Assembly: GCF_043195195.1 (NCBI RefSeq)
Contig: NZ_JBAFWT010000003.1
Coordinates: forward strand, 62,001-126,000
Origin: NCEH01 sp043195195
Lineage (GTDB): Bacteria; Pseudomonadota; Alphaproteobacteria; Rhizobiales; Xanthobacteraceae
Length of the DNA stretch: 64,000 nt
Direction: 5' to 3'
Each line of letters starts with the position of its first letter. The stretch's first letter is position 1. The notes beneath the pieces were generated by a model. It had not been told where the DNA came from and made no database searches. It saw only the letters and a list, made by a program, of their open reading frames with translations. Positions 38,690 through 48,700 of the stretch are shown here, one piece after another. The position numbers and the translations under genes are program-made.

Positions 38690-39889
38690 TCACTGACCGC
38701 GTCCGGCGCATCCTGCAGGTCTGGGCAGGCCGCCCGCCGTGATGGGTGTCTTGCGGCGAACCATCAGCAGCACCAACACAAGACCGGACGCGGCCGCAGC
38801 CGCACCGGCCAAGGCAACTGCCGGATAGCCCAGCCCGCCGGCGATCACCGCCCCACCCAGCGCCGCGCCCATGGCGTTGCCGAGGTTGAAGGCACCGATA
38901 TTCATGGCCGAGGCCAGATTCGGCGCGTCCGAGGCGGTGGCCATGACCCGCATCTGCAATGGCGGTACGAGGGCGAAGCTCGCCACGCCCCACAGGAAGA
39001 TCAGCACGACGGTCGGCAACGCAAAGGGCATCGCCAGCGCAAAGGCGATGAGCAGGACGCTCAGCGAGGCCAGCGTGACGATCAGCGTGCGATCGACCGA
39101 CCGGTCGGCGAACCTGCCGCCCAGCCAGTTGCCGACCGTGAGGCCTATTCCATAGGTCACGAGCATGGTCGTGACAAAGGCGATGGATGCGCCGGTTTCC
39201 TGCTGCAGGATCGGCGCGATATAGGTGAACACGGTGAACATGGCCGTGGAGCTCAGCACAGTGAGGGCGAGCGCCAGCAGCACCGGTCCGCGGCCAAGAA
39301 CCTTCAATTCCGACACCATGTCCCCTCCGGAATCGGCGGCAACGTCGGGTAGCGTCAGGCGTAGCGCGGCCATGGCAACGACGCCCAGCGCCGCGATGCC
39401 CCAGAAAGCCGCGCGCCATCCAACGAGGTCGCCGGCCCAGGTCGCGAGCGGCACGCCGACGACATTGGCGATGGTCAAGCCCATGAACATCGCAGCGACG
39501 GCCCCGGCGCGCCGATTTTCCGGCACAAGGCTGGCCGCGACGATCGAACCAACGCCGAAGAAGGCGCCATGGTTGAGCGAGGTGATCAGACGCGCCGCCA
39601 GCAGCATCTCATAGCTGGTCGACAGCGCCGCCATCAGGTTGCCGACAGTGAAGATCGCCATAAGGCCGATCAGCAAGGTCCGGCGCGGGACCCGGCCGGT
39701 GGTGAGCGTCATCAACGGCGCCCCCAGCATGACACCCATGGCGTAGGCGCTGATGAGCAGGCCCGCGGTCGGAATGGAGACGCCGAGATCGTTGGCGATC
39801 ACCGGCAAAAGACCCATGGGCGCGAACTCGGTCACGCCGATGCCGAAGGCACCGGCGGCCAGCGCGAGAAGCGGAGGATTCAGTTTCAT
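38690..39889 (-). CDS. MFS drug/sugar efflux transporter (AraJ/PbuE-like)
   Basis: This 399-residue protein has 12 predicted membrane helices. It begins MKLNPPLLALAAGAFGIGVTEFAPMGLLPVIANDLG, the usual opening of the DHA1 efflux branch. The first loop has GRVPRRTLLIGL, the equivalent of the G-x3-DR-x-GRR loop, and the conserved NHGAFFGVGSIVAASL lies in helix 5. It probably exports a drug or sugar by proton antiport. It is 17 bases upstream of the aldo/keto reductase end on the same strand and may be cotranscribed with it. Confidence 0.78.
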   Translation of the reverse strand: MKLNPPLLALAAGAFGIGVTEFAPMGLLPVIANDLGVSIPTAGLLISAYAMGVMLGAPLMTLTTGRVPRRTLLIGLMAIFTVGNLMAALSTSYEMLLAARLITSLNHGAFFGVGSIVAASLVPENRRAGAVAAMFMGLTIANVVGVPLATWAGDLVGWRAAFWGIAALGVVAMAALRLTLPDVAADSGGDMVSELKVLGRGPVLLALALTVLSSTAMFTVFTYIAPILQQETGASIAFVTTMLVTYGIGLTVGNWLGGRFADRSVDRTLIVTLASLSVLLIAFALAMPFALPTVVLIFLWGVASFALVPPLQMRVMATASDAPNLASAMNIGAFNLGNAMGAALGGAVIAGGLGYPAVALAGAAAAASGLVLVLLMVRRKTPITAGGLPRPAGCAGRGQ

Positions 39890-39906
39890 GAGGAATGGCT
39901 TCCGGT

Positions 39907-40953
39907 TCAGACGAGCGGCGGATTCAGACGGGCGAACCCGTCCTGTTGCCGATACGGCGTGTGGGGATAGGGCGGCAGGACATCGCTGGCCGCATCCAGC
40001 GCCGCCGTCTGCTCGGGCGTCAGAGACCAGCCGACCGCGCCGAGGTTCTGGCGCAATTGCTGCTCGTTCCGGGCGCCGATGATGACGGAGGCGACAGTTG
40101 GGCGTTGCAGCAGCCAGTTGATCGCGATCTGCGGCACGGTCTTTCCGGTTTCACCGGCGATGGCGTCCAGCGCGTCGACGACACGATAAAGATGCGCGTC
40201 TTCCACCGGCGGGGCGAAGAGCGCGGTCTGGTGCAGGCGGCTTCCCTCGGGAATCGGTACGCCCCGGCGGATCTTGCCCGTCAGCCGGCCCCAGCCCAGC
40301 GGGCTCCACACCAGAGCGCCGACCCCCTGGTCGGCCCCGAGCGGCATCAGGTCGGCCTCATAGGCACGGCCGATCAGCGAGTAGTAAACCTGATGGGCAA
40401 CATAGCGCGGGCGTCCATCGCGATCCGCAGCGGCTAGCGCCTTCATCAGCTGCCAGCCCGGATAGTTGGAGACCCCGGTGTAGCGGACCTTGCCCGAGGC
40501 GACGAGGGTCTCAAGCGTCGCAAGCACCTCCTCGACAGGCGTCGAGGCGTCGAAAGCGTGCAATTGCAGCAGGTCGATATGATCGGTGCCGAGTCGGCGC
40601 AACGCCGCCTCCACCTGGCGGATCAAGCGGCTGCGCGACACACCCCAGTCGCCCGGTCCCTCGCCGGTCGGCAGTCCCGTCTTGGTGGAGATCAGTACGG
40701 CGTCCCGACGTCCCTTGATGGCTTCGCCCAGCACCCGTTCCGAGGCGCCGTCGGAATAGACATCCGCAGTGTCGAACAGGTTGACGCCCGCTTCCAGGCA
40801 GATGTCGAGCAGACGGCGCGCCTCATTGGCGTCGCTCTGGCCCCAGGCGCTGAACAGGGGTCCCGTGCCGCCAAACGTTCCGGCGCCAAAACTGAGAACG
40901 GGAACCCGCAGCCCAGACAATCCCAACTGCCGATATTCCAAGGTGGCCTCCAT
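39907..40953 (-). CDS. Aldo/keto reductase
   Basis: The 348-residue enzyme has the AKR barrel with the full catalytic tetrad: Asp and Tyr in FDTADVYSDGASE, Lys in LISTKTG and His in LLQLHAFD. The NADPH-binding end (SVIIGARNEQQLRQNLGA) is intact. The start at 40953 (MEATLEYRQLG) is chosen because family members begin just before YRQLG; the 30 residues upstream are out of family. It is divergent from the LysR gene at 41046. Confidence 0.82.
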   Translation of the reverse strand: MEATLEYRQLGLSGLRVPVLSFGAGTFGGTGPLFSAWGQSDANEARRLLDICLEAGVNLFDTADVYSDGASERVLGEAIKGRRDAVLISTKTGLPTGEGPGDWGVSRSRLIRQVEAALRRLGTDHIDLLQLHAFDASTPVEEVLATLETLVASGKVRYTGVSNYPGWQLMKALAAADRDGRPRYVAHQVYYSLIGRAYEADLMPLGADQGVGALVWSPLGWGRLTGKIRRGVPIPEGSRLHQTALFAPPVEDAHLYRVVDALDAIAGETGKTVPQIAINWLLQRPTVASVIIGARNEQQLRQNLGAVGWSLTPEQTAALDAASDVLPPYPHTPYRQQDGFARLNPPLV

Positions 40954-40963
40954 GAGAGCGATT

Positions 40964-40991
40964 ACGTTTCCACGCAAAGATGGACGTTTCC
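40964..40991. promoter_or_regulatory. Two direct repeats in AKR-LysR divergent promoter
   Basis: ACGTTTCC occurs at 40964-40971 and 40984-40991, exactly 20 bp apart, so both copies lie on one face of the helix. The element sits in the 92-bp gap between divergent genes and is a candidate binding site for the LysR protein. Confidence 0.4.
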
Positions 40992-41045
40992 GAGATCCGG
41001 GAGTAGGCCTGCCACAGGCCAAGCATTTTTGATCTGGGTGCAAAG

Positions 41046-41942
41046 ATGGTCATGGAGGGTACGGACCGCGCACGGGAGCTCGAGGTCTTCTCGACCATTG
41101 CGCGCATGGGCAGCTTCTCCGCCGCCGGCCGCGCGCTGGGCCTCACGCCATCAGCGGTCAGCCGGACGATCGACCGCATCGAGGCGCGTCTCGGCGTGCG
41201 GCTGCTGATCCGCACCACCCGCGCACTCACCCTCACGGCGGAGGGGCAGAGCTATCTCGGCGCCGCCCGGCGCATCCTGGCGGACCTCGACGAGGCGGAG
41301 CGGGTAATCGCCGACCAGGGCGCGCCGCGCGGGCGGTTGAGAGTCAGCGCGGCCTTCTCGCATGGCCGGCTTTGCATTGTGCCTTTGCTGGGCGATTTCG
41401 CCCGCCGCTATCCGCATATCCTCGTCGATGTCAGCCTGACCGACACCGTCGTCGACGTCGCAGCGGGACAAGCGGATGTGGCGATCAGGTTCGGTCCGCT
41501 GGCGGACAGCGCGTTGACGGCGCGGCGGATCGGCGAGACCGGTCGCAGCGTCGTGGCCTCGCCCGCCTATCTGGCGCGGCACGGCACGCCGCGGGTGCCG
41601 GAAGACCTGCTCCGGCACAACTGCCTGAACTTCAACTTCCGCCGCGCCGAGCCGGTATGGCCGTTCCGCCGGGACGGGCGCGATTACGCGCTGACCGTGA
41701 CCGGAACCATCGAGGCCAATAATGGCGAGACACTGGGACAGCTGGCGGTGGATGGCGTCGGGATAACCCGCGTCGGAAATTTCGGCATCGTCGACGACAT
41801 CGTGGCCGGCCGTCTGGTGCCCCTGTTGGAGGCCTTCAATCCCGGCGATGTCGAGGCGATCCATGCCGTCTTCGTCGGCGGCGCCACCATACCCGCGCGG
41901 GTGCGCGTGTTCGTCGACTACCTCACTGAAAGCCTACGCTGA
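41046..41942 (+). CDS. LysR-family transcriptional regulator (divergent from AKR/MFS)
   Basis: This 298-residue regulator has a helix-turn-helix (SFSAAGRALGLTPSAVSRTIDRIEARLG) and an effector domain typical of the DmlR-like group (VLVASPAYLARHG-type block VVASPAYLARHG). It can start at ATG 41046 or ATG 41052. It faces the aldo/keto reductase and MFS genes, which it probably controls. The effector is unknown. Confidence 0.8.
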   Translation: MVMEGTDRARELEVFSTIARMGSFSAAGRALGLTPSAVSRTIDRIEARLGVRLLIRTTRALTLTAEGQSYLGAARRILADLDEAERVIADQGAPRGRLRVSAAFSHGRLCIVPLLGDFARRYPHILVDVSLTDTVVDVAAGQADVAIRFGPLADSALTARRIGETGRSVVASPAYLARHGTPRVPEDLLRHNCLNFNFRRAEPVWPFRRDGRDYALTVTGTIEANNGETLGQLAVDGVGITRVGNFGIVDDIVAGRLVPLLEAFNPGDVEAIHAVFVGGATIPARVRVFVDYLTESLR

Positions 41943-41989
41943 AGTCGTCCGTCCGTTGATGGACGCGCGAATATTCAATAATAATTGAG

Positions 41990-42018
41990 AAAAACGGGCT
42001 CATGATGGAGCCCCCGTT
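41990..42018 (-). terminator. Rho-independent terminator of the Crp/Fnr gene
   Basis: Read on the minus strand, GGGCTC-CATCAT-GAGCCC with flanking AACG/CGTT (two-base bulge) is followed by TTTTT at 41990-41994. The stem starts inside the stop codon of the Crp/Fnr gene (42018-42020), so termination is immediate. Confidence 0.65.
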
Positions 42019-42713
42019 CAATCCGGCAGATCCACCAGCGGATCCGGCTTGGCGTAGGCGATCAGGGCGGAGCGGTCCGCGAAATGAACCGAGGAGCCTT
42101 TTGTGCGGACGCCGTGCTCGGTGAGCGTGGCGAAGGCGCGGGACAGGTTTTCCGGGGTCATGCCGAGGCGAGCCGCAAGCGTGCGCTTCTCGACCGGAAT
42201 TTCCATCGTTCCGTTGCCGCCCTGCTCAAACTCCGCGCGAATGAGCCAGTTGGCCAGCCGCTCCGCCCCGTTGCGAAGCTTCAGGTTTTTTAGATCCCTT
42301 ATGGTCCGCCGGTAGTCGTCCGCGAGCTTCATCACCACCGCCCGCATGAAGGCGGGGTCGGCCTCCATCGTCGCGCGAACATTCTCCGCCGGCAGCATGA
42401 GGATGAGCGATCTTTCCAGGGTCCGCGCCGACTGGAGGTAGACCTGATCGTTCAGCACCGCGGCCAGGATGAAGAGACCCACCGGGCGGACCAGCTCGAT
42501 GGTCGTCTCCCGGCCTGCGGTTCCCGCGAACAGCTCCGCCGCCCCTTCCACCACCACGTGCAGGAAGTCCGCCCGGTCGCTTTCCCGGATCAGCACCACG
42601 CCCGGCGGAAATCGCTGCAGAAACCCTGCCGCCAAGAGACGCGCAAAGGCGTCCTGCGCGACGTCCCGGAACAGCGGCAACTCGCGGATCGCCGCGGCAT
42701 CCTCGACCCTCAT
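42018..42713 (-). CDS. narR: Crp/Fnr-family regulator, NarR-like, without Fe-S cysteines
   Basis: This 231-residue protein has an N-terminal cyclic-nucleotide-type beta barrel (about 10-120), a dimer helix and a winged helix-turn-helix. The recognition helix TPENLSRAF keeps the E-x2-SR that reads TTGAT-N4-ATCAA boxes. There is no cysteine anywhere, so it cannot hold an FNR oxygen-sensing cluster. Paracoccus NarR is a cysteine-poor FNR relative beside narK and answers to nitrate/nitrite; position and divergence here match. NnrR or Dnr (NO-responding) are alternatives. The start at 42713 (MRVEDAAA) has GAGAG upstream. A TTAAC-N4-GTCAA box lies before it. Confidence 0.7.
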   Translation of the reverse strand: MRVEDAAAIRELPLFRDVAQDAFARLLAAGFLQRFPPGVVLIRESDRADFLHVVVEGAAELFAGTAGRETTIELVRPVGLFILAAVLNDQVYLQSARTLERSLILMLPAENVRATMEADPAFMRAVVMKLADDYRRTIRDLKNLKLRNGAERLANWLIRAEFEQGGNGTMEIPVEKRTLAARLGMTPENLSRAFATLTEHGVRTKGSSVHFADRSALIAYAKPDPLVDLPD

Positions 42714-42750
42714 GGGCGTTCTCTCGTTATTTTCGATCGACACGTATCGC

Positions 42751-42764
42751 TTAACATATGTCAA
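42751..42764. promoter_or_regulatory. Fnr/Dnr-like box near the regulator gene
   Basis: TTAAC-ATAT-GTCAA reads TTGAC-N4-GTTAA on the other strand, a degenerate Fnr/Dnr-type palindrome. Its centre is 44 bases upstream of the regulator's ATG, so it may mediate autoregulation. Confidence 0.4.
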
Positions 42765-42863
42765 TTGAAGAGTAAATATAGGTCATTCTACGGCCAGTAT
42801 ATTATCATAAAACTTAAAAATTCTCGGATATTCCTCGGCTGTATCGGCCTTCGTCTGTTTATT

Positions 42864-42877
42864 CTGATTCAAATCAA
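42864..42877 (+). promoter_or_regulatory. FNR/NarR-type box upstream of narK
   Basis: CTGAT-TCAA-ATCAA matches the FNR consensus TTGAT-N4-ATCAA at nine of ten positions. It is centred 86 bases before the narK start. With the usual -41.5 spacing, transcription would begin near 42912 with a leader of about 45 bases. No strong -10 is obvious. Confidence 0.6.
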
Positions 42878-42956
42878 AGTTGATGGTCCGAAGTTGAAGC
42901 AGTTTCCGGTTCGGGCGCTGTGCAGATGCGCCTGAGAAAACCGCCCGAGATCCATC

Positions 42957-45710
42957 ATGCATGCTATCCAAGACGTCGATCGCGGAGATCAGCGCACCTC
43001 GCTCGCCATGAGCACGGTTGCCTTCACCGTCTGTTTCGCGGTCTGGACCATCTTCTCCATCATCGGCATCCGCATCCGGCAGGACCTGGGTCTCAGTGAA
43101 ACCCAGTTCGGTCTGCTCGTCGGTACGCCGATCCTCACCGGTTCCCTGATCCGCGTGGTGCTCGGCATCTGGACGGACAGATACGGCGGACGGGTGGTGT
43201 TCACCGCGACCATGCTGGCCGCCGCGGCAGCGACCTTCCTCCTGTCCTATGCCCATACCTATCCGCAGATGCTGGTCGCCGCGCTCGGCGTCGGCATCGC
43301 CGGTGGGTCGTTCGCCGTGGGCGTGGCCTATGTCTCGCGCTGGTATCCGCCGGAGCGGCAGGGCACCGCGCTGGGCATTTTCGGCGCCGGCAACGTGGGC
43401 GCCGCGGTCACCAAGTTTCTCGCCCCGTTCGTGCTCGTGGCCTTCGGCTGGCAAATGGTGGCGCAGGTGTGGGCGGCCGGCCTCGTGCTGATGGCCGCGG
43501 TATTCTGGTTCACAACCAAGGATGACCCGGTTCTCGTCGAGCGCCGGCGCTCCGGCGTGAGGCCCAAGAGCGCCTGGCTCGAACTCGAACCCCTGAAGAA
43601 CGTCCAGGTCTGGCGCTTCGCCATCTATTATTTCTTCGTCTTCGGCGCGTTCGTCGCCCTGGCGCTCTGGCTGCCCCAATATCTCATCAACGTCTATGGG
43701 CTGGACATCAAGACCGCCGGCATGATCGCGGCGTTCTTCTCCGTGCCGGCCAGCCTGTTTCGCGCCTATGGCGGCCACCTGTCCGACGTCTACGGCGCGC
43801 GCCGCGTGCTCTACTGGACCTTCCTGGTGGCCATCGCCGCGACCTTCGTCCTGTCCTATCCGCCCACCGATTACGTGGTGCACGGGGTCAACGGACCGAT
43901 CGCATTCCACCTGGAGACGGGGCTGGTCGCGTTCACGGTCCTGGTGTTCGTGCTCGGCTTCTTCATGGCCCTGGGCAAGGCCGCGGTCTACAAGCACATC
44001 CCCGTCTATTATCCCGGCCATGTGGGCTCGGTGGGCGGTCTGGTCGGCATGATCGGCGGCCTGGGCGGGTTCCTCCTGCCCATCCTGTTCGGCGTGCTGC
44101 TCGACCTCACCGGGCTCTGGACCAGCTGCTTCATGGCGCTGTTCGTCCTGGTGTCCGGCGCCCTCGTCTGGATGCATGTCGCGGTTCGCCAGATGGAACG
44201 GGAAGCCGGCGGCGAGACGCTGGCCAGGCTGCCGCAATTCCCGGAAATGCAGGGCATGCCCGAGCCAAGGGCCACGGCCGTCCCGGCGAAGGGTGGCGTG
44301 CTCACCGACTGGCGCCCGGAAGACCCGGATTTCTGGACCCGGACCGGCCGCGCCATCGCCCGGCGGAACCTGTGGCTCTCCATTCCCGCCCTGCTGCTGT
44401 CCTTCGCCATCTGGCAGGTGTGGTCGGTTGTGGTGGCCAAGCTGCCGTTGGTGGGCTTCACCTTCACAACGGACCAGCTGTTCTGGCTCGCTGCCCTTCC
44501 GGGCATCTCCGGCGCCACGCTGCGGATCTTCTATTCCTTCATGGTGCCGATCTTCGGCGGCCGGCTGTGGACCACGCTCACCACCTGGTCGCTGATCATT
44601 CCGGCGCTCGGCATCGGCTATGCGGTGCAGAACCCCGACACGCCCTATGTGGTGTTGCTGATCCTCGCCCTGCTATGCGGCCTCGGCGGTGGCAACTTCG
44701 CCTCCTCCATGGCCAACATCTCCTTCTTCTTTCCCAAGGCGGAGAAGGGCAATGCCTTGGCGCTGAATGCCGGCCTCGGCAATCTCGGCGTCAGCGTGGT
44801 GCAGTTCGTGGTGCCTCTGGTCATCACCATGGGGGTGTTCGGCTGGCTGGGCGGCGACCCGGCGATGGCGAAGGGCGCGACGGGCCCGGTGCCTCTGTGG
44901 CTACAGAATGCCGGCTTCATATTCGTGCCGTTCATCGCGCTCTCGGCCTTCGCGTCGTGGTTCGGCATGAACGACATCGCCGATGCGAAGGCCTCGTTCG
45001 CCGAGCAGGCAATCATCTTTCGGCGCAAGCACAATTGGATCATGTGCTGGCTCTATACTGGCACGTTCGGCTCCTTCATCGGCTATTCCGCCGGCTTCCC
45101 GCTGCTGTCGAAGATCCTGTTTCCGGACGTCAACGCGCTGCAGTTCGCGTTCGTCGGACCTCTGGTCGGTGCGCTGTCGCGCTCCGGCACCGGCTGGCTG
45201 GCGGACAAGTACGGCGGCGGCCGCGTCACCCTCTGGGCGTTCGTGCTGATGATGGCGGGCGTCTCCGGCGTGCTGTGGTTCATCGGCGTCAAGGACCAGG
45301 CGGGCGCGTTCTGGGGCTTCTTCGCCTCCTTCCTGCTGCTGTTCTTCGCCACCGGCGTCGGCAACGCCTCCACGTTCCAGATGATCCCCGCGATCATGAC
45401 CAAGGAGATGGCCCGGCTGATGCCACTGGCCGACGCCGAGGTCCGCCGCCGGCAGGCGGAGAAGGAATCCGCCGCGATCACCGGCTTCACCTCAGCCATC
45501 GCGGCGTTCGGCGCCTTCTTCATCCCCAAGGGCTACGGCACCTCCATCGCCCTCACCGGCGGGCCCGAGGCGGCGCTCTGGGGCTTCCTGATCTTCTATG
45601 TGAGCTGCCTCGCGATCACCTGGGCCGTCTACACCCGCAAGGGCGGCCTGCTCCACGACATCGAGCGCGCCAAGCGCGGCGCGTCAATCCATCCGGCCGC
45701 AGCCGAATAA
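42957..45710 (+). CDS. narK: Fused NarK1-NarK2 nitrate/nitrite transporter
   Basis: This 917-residue membrane protein is two MFS transporters in one chain. Residues about 1-440 are a NarK1-type nitrate/proton symporter half (GIFGAGNVGAAV, KHIPVYYPGHVGSVGGLVGMIGG). A cytoplasmic linker (about 451-471) leads to a NarK2-type nitrate/nitrite antiporter half (MANISFFFPKAEKGNALALNAGLGNLG). Fused NarK is known in Paracoccus and relatives, where both halves are needed for full nitrate respiration. It starts the nar operon 15 bases before narG, so nitrate entry and nitrite exit are made together with the reductase. Confidence 0.9.
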   Translation: MHAIQDVDRGDQRTSLAMSTVAFTVCFAVWTIFSIIGIRIRQDLGLSETQFGLLVGTPILTGSLIRVVLGIWTDRYGGRVVFTATMLAAAAATFLLSYAHTYPQMLVAALGVGIAGGSFAVGVAYVSRWYPPERQGTALGIFGAGNVGAAVTKFLAPFVLVAFGWQMVAQVWAAGLVLMAAVFWFTTKDDPVLVERRRSGVRPKSAWLELEPLKNVQVWRFAIYYFFVFGAFVALALWLPQYLINVYGLDIKTAGMIAAFFSVPASLFRAYGGHLSDVYGARRVLYWTFLVAIAATFVLSYPPTDYVVHGVNGPIAFHLETGLVAFTVLVFVLGFFMALGKAAVYKHIPVYYPGHVGSVGGLVGMIGGLGGFLLPILFGVLLDLTGLWTSCFMALFVLVSGALVWMHVAVRQMEREAGGETLARLPQFPEMQGMPEPRATAVPAKGGVLTDWRPEDPDFWTRTGRAIARRNLWLSIPALLLSFAIWQVWSVVVAKLPLVGFTFTTDQLFWLAALPGISGATLRIFYSFMVPIFGGRLWTTLTTWSLIIPALGIGYAVQNPDTPYVVLLILALLCGLGGGNFASSMANISFFFPKAEKGNALALNAGLGNLGVSVVQFVVPLVITMGVFGWLGGDPAMAKGATGPVPLWLQNAGFIFVPFIALSAFASWFGMNDIADAKASFAEQAIIFRRKHNWIMCWLYTGTFGSFIGYSAGFPLLSKILFPDVNALQFAFVGPLVGALSRSGTGWLADKYGGGRVTLWAFVLMMAGVSGVLWFIGVKDQAGAFWGFFASFLLLFFATGVGNASTFQMIPAIMTKEMARLMPLADAEVRRRQAEKESAAITGFTSAIAAFGAFFIPKGYGTSIALTGGPEAALWGFLIFYVSCLAITWAVYTRKGGLLHDIERAKRGASIHPAAAE

Positions 45711-45725
45711 TCAAGGGCGAGACTG

Positions 45726-48700
45726 ATGTCCCATTTCCTCGATCGCCTCACCTTCTTCAAGAAGACCGTGGATGAATTCTCCGACGGCTACGGCATCGTC
45801 ACCAACGAGGACCGCTCCTGGGAGGACGGCTACCGCAAGCGCTGGCAGCACGACAAGATCGTGCGCTCCACCCATGGCGTGAACTGCACCGGTTCCTGCT
45901 CGTGGAAGATCTACGTCAAGGGTGGGATCGTCACCTGGGAGACCCAGCAGACCGACTATCCCCGCACCCGCCCGGACCTGCCCAACCACGAGCCGCGCGG
46001 CTGCGCCCGTGGCGCCTCCTACAGCTGGTATCTCTATTCGGGGGCGCGGGTGAAATATCCGATGATCCGCGGACGGCTGCTGAAGCTGTGGCGTGCCGCG
46101 CGCGCCGAGCTGCCGCCGGTGGCGGCCTGGGCCTCGATCGTCGAGGATGCCGGCAAGCGGACATCCTACATGAGCGTGCGCGGCCATGGCGGGCTGGTGC
46201 GGGCGACCTGGGACGAGGTCAACGAGATCATCGCCGCCGCCAATGCCTATACGGTGAAGGCCCATGGCCCGGACCGGGTGATCGGCTTCTCGCCCATCCC
46301 CGCCATGTCCATGGTCTCCTATGCGGCGGGCTCGCGCTATCTCTCGCTGCTCGGCGGTGTGTGCATGTCGTTCTACGACTGGTATTGCGACCTGCCGCCC
46401 GCTTCGCCCCAGACCTGGGGCGAGCAGACCGACGTGCCCGAGAGCGCGGACTGGTACAACGCCGGCTTCATCATCGTCTGGGGCTCGAACGTGCCGCAGA
46501 CTCGCACGCCGGACGCCCATTTCTACACCGAGGTCCGCTACAAGGGCACCAAGAGCGCGGTGGTGAGCCCGGACTATGCCGAGGCCACCAAGTTCGCCGA
46601 CATCTGGCTTAACCCGAAGCAGGGCACGGATGCGGCGCTGGCGCTCGCCATGGGCCATGTGATCCTGCGCGAATACCATCTCGACCGGCAGGCGGCCTAT
46701 TTCGAAGACTATATTCGGCGCTATTCCGACATGCCGTTCCTGGTGCGCCTCGTGGCGCGGGACGGCCGGCTGGTGCCGGAGCGGATGCTGCGGGCCTCGG
46801 ACCTGGCGGGCGGCCTCGGCGAGGCCACCAATCCCGAGTGGAAGACCGTGGCCATCGACACCGCCACCGACACGCTCGTCGCCCCGCACGGCTCGGTGGG
46901 GTATCGCTGGGACGGAAGCGGCAAGTGGAACCTGGAGGAAAAGGACGGAACCGGCGGTGACGTCAGCCTCCGCCTGACCCTCGCGGGGCCCGGCGCCGAC
47001 ATCGCGGCGGTGGACTTCCCCTATTTCGGCGGCCGCGCCACCGAGCATTTCGTCGCCACCCAACACGGCGAGATCCTGACCCGAAACGTGCCGGTGCGGA
47101 CCATTCCCGCGGCGGATGGCGCCACCATCACGGTCGCCACCGTGTTCGACCTGATGATGGCCAATTACGGCCTCGACCGTGGCTTCGGCGGCAACCATGT
47201 GGCGCGGAGCTACGACGACGACGTGCCGTTCACGCCTGCCTGGGCGGAGCGCATCACCGGCGTGAAGCGCGACGCCATCATCACGGTGGCGCGCGAGTTC
47301 GCCACCAATGCGGAGAAGACCAAGGGCCGCTCCATGGTGATCCTCGGTGCCGGGATCAACCATTGGTATCACATGGACATGGCCTACCGGGGGATCATCA
47401 ATCTCCTGGTGTTCTGCGGCGCCATCGGCCAGTCCGGCGGCGGCTGGTCCCATTACGTGGGCCAGGAGAAGCTGCGCCCGCAGACCGGCTGGCAGCCGCT
47501 CGCCTTCGCGCTCGACTGGAGCAAGCCGCCCCGGCACATGAATTCCACCTCGTTCTTCTATGCCCACACCGACCAGTGGCGCTACGAAACCCTGACGGCG
47601 GCGGAGATCCTCTCGCCCACCGCGCCCGAGGGCGATTGGGGCCAGAGCTTCATCGACTACAACGTGCGGGCCGAGCGCATGGGCTGGCTCCCCTCCGCCC
47701 CCCAGCTCAAGCAGAACCCGCTGGAGATCGCCGCCAAGGCCAGGGCCGCCGGGCTCGAGCCCAAGGATTACGTGGTCCAGGGCCTGAAGTCGGGCGCGCT
47801 GGAATTGTCCTGCCGCGATCCCGACGATCCGGCCAACTGGCCGCGCAACATGTTCGTGTGGCGCTCGAACCTCCTGGGCTCGTCGGGCAAAGGGCACGAA
47901 TATTTCCTGAAGCACCTGCTGGGCACCACCCACGGCGTGATGGGCAAGGATCTCGGCCCCGAGGGCGCGGTGCGCAACCAGGAGGTCGCCTGGCACGAGG
48001 AGGCGCCGAAGGGCAAGCTGGACCTGCTGGTGACGCTGGATTTCCGCATGTCCACCACCTGCGTCTATTCCGACATCGTCCTGCCTACCGCCACCTGGTA
48101 CGAGAAGAACGACCTCAACACCTCGGACATGCATCCCTTCATCCACCCGCTGTCCGCGGCGGTCGACCCGGCCTGGGAGGCGCGCACCGACTGGGACATC
48201 TACAAGGGCTTGGCTAAGGCATTCTCGCAAGTGTCGCGCGAAGTGCTGGGCGTGGAGGAGGACGTGGTCCTCACCCCGATCCTGCATGACACGCCCGGCG
48301 AAATGGCACAGCCTTTCGATGTGAAGGACTGGGCGCGCGGAGAGATCGAGCCCATCCCCGGCAAGACCATGCCGGCGGTCAACGTCGTGACCCGCGATTA
48401 TCCCAACCTCTATGCCCGCTTCACCGCCCTCGGCCCGCTGCTGGGCAAGGCCGGGAACGGCGGCAAGGGCATCTCCTGGAACACCGAGCACGAGGTGGCG
48501 GCCCTCGGCGCCCTGAACGGCGTGCGAGAGGGCGGCGCGGCCGAGGGCCAGCCGAGGATCGAGACCGACATCGACGCCGCCGAGGTCATCCTCATGCTGG
48601 CGCCGGAGACCAACGGCGAGGTGGCGGTGAAGGCCTGGGAGGCGCTCTCCAAAGCCACGGGGCGCGAACACGCCCACCTGGCCCTGGCCAAGGAAGACGA

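Noticed and set aside
45711..48677. Long minus-strand open frame across narG
   Set aside because: Antisense shadow of a strongly conserved gene; its protein is Arg/Gly/His-rich with no motif.
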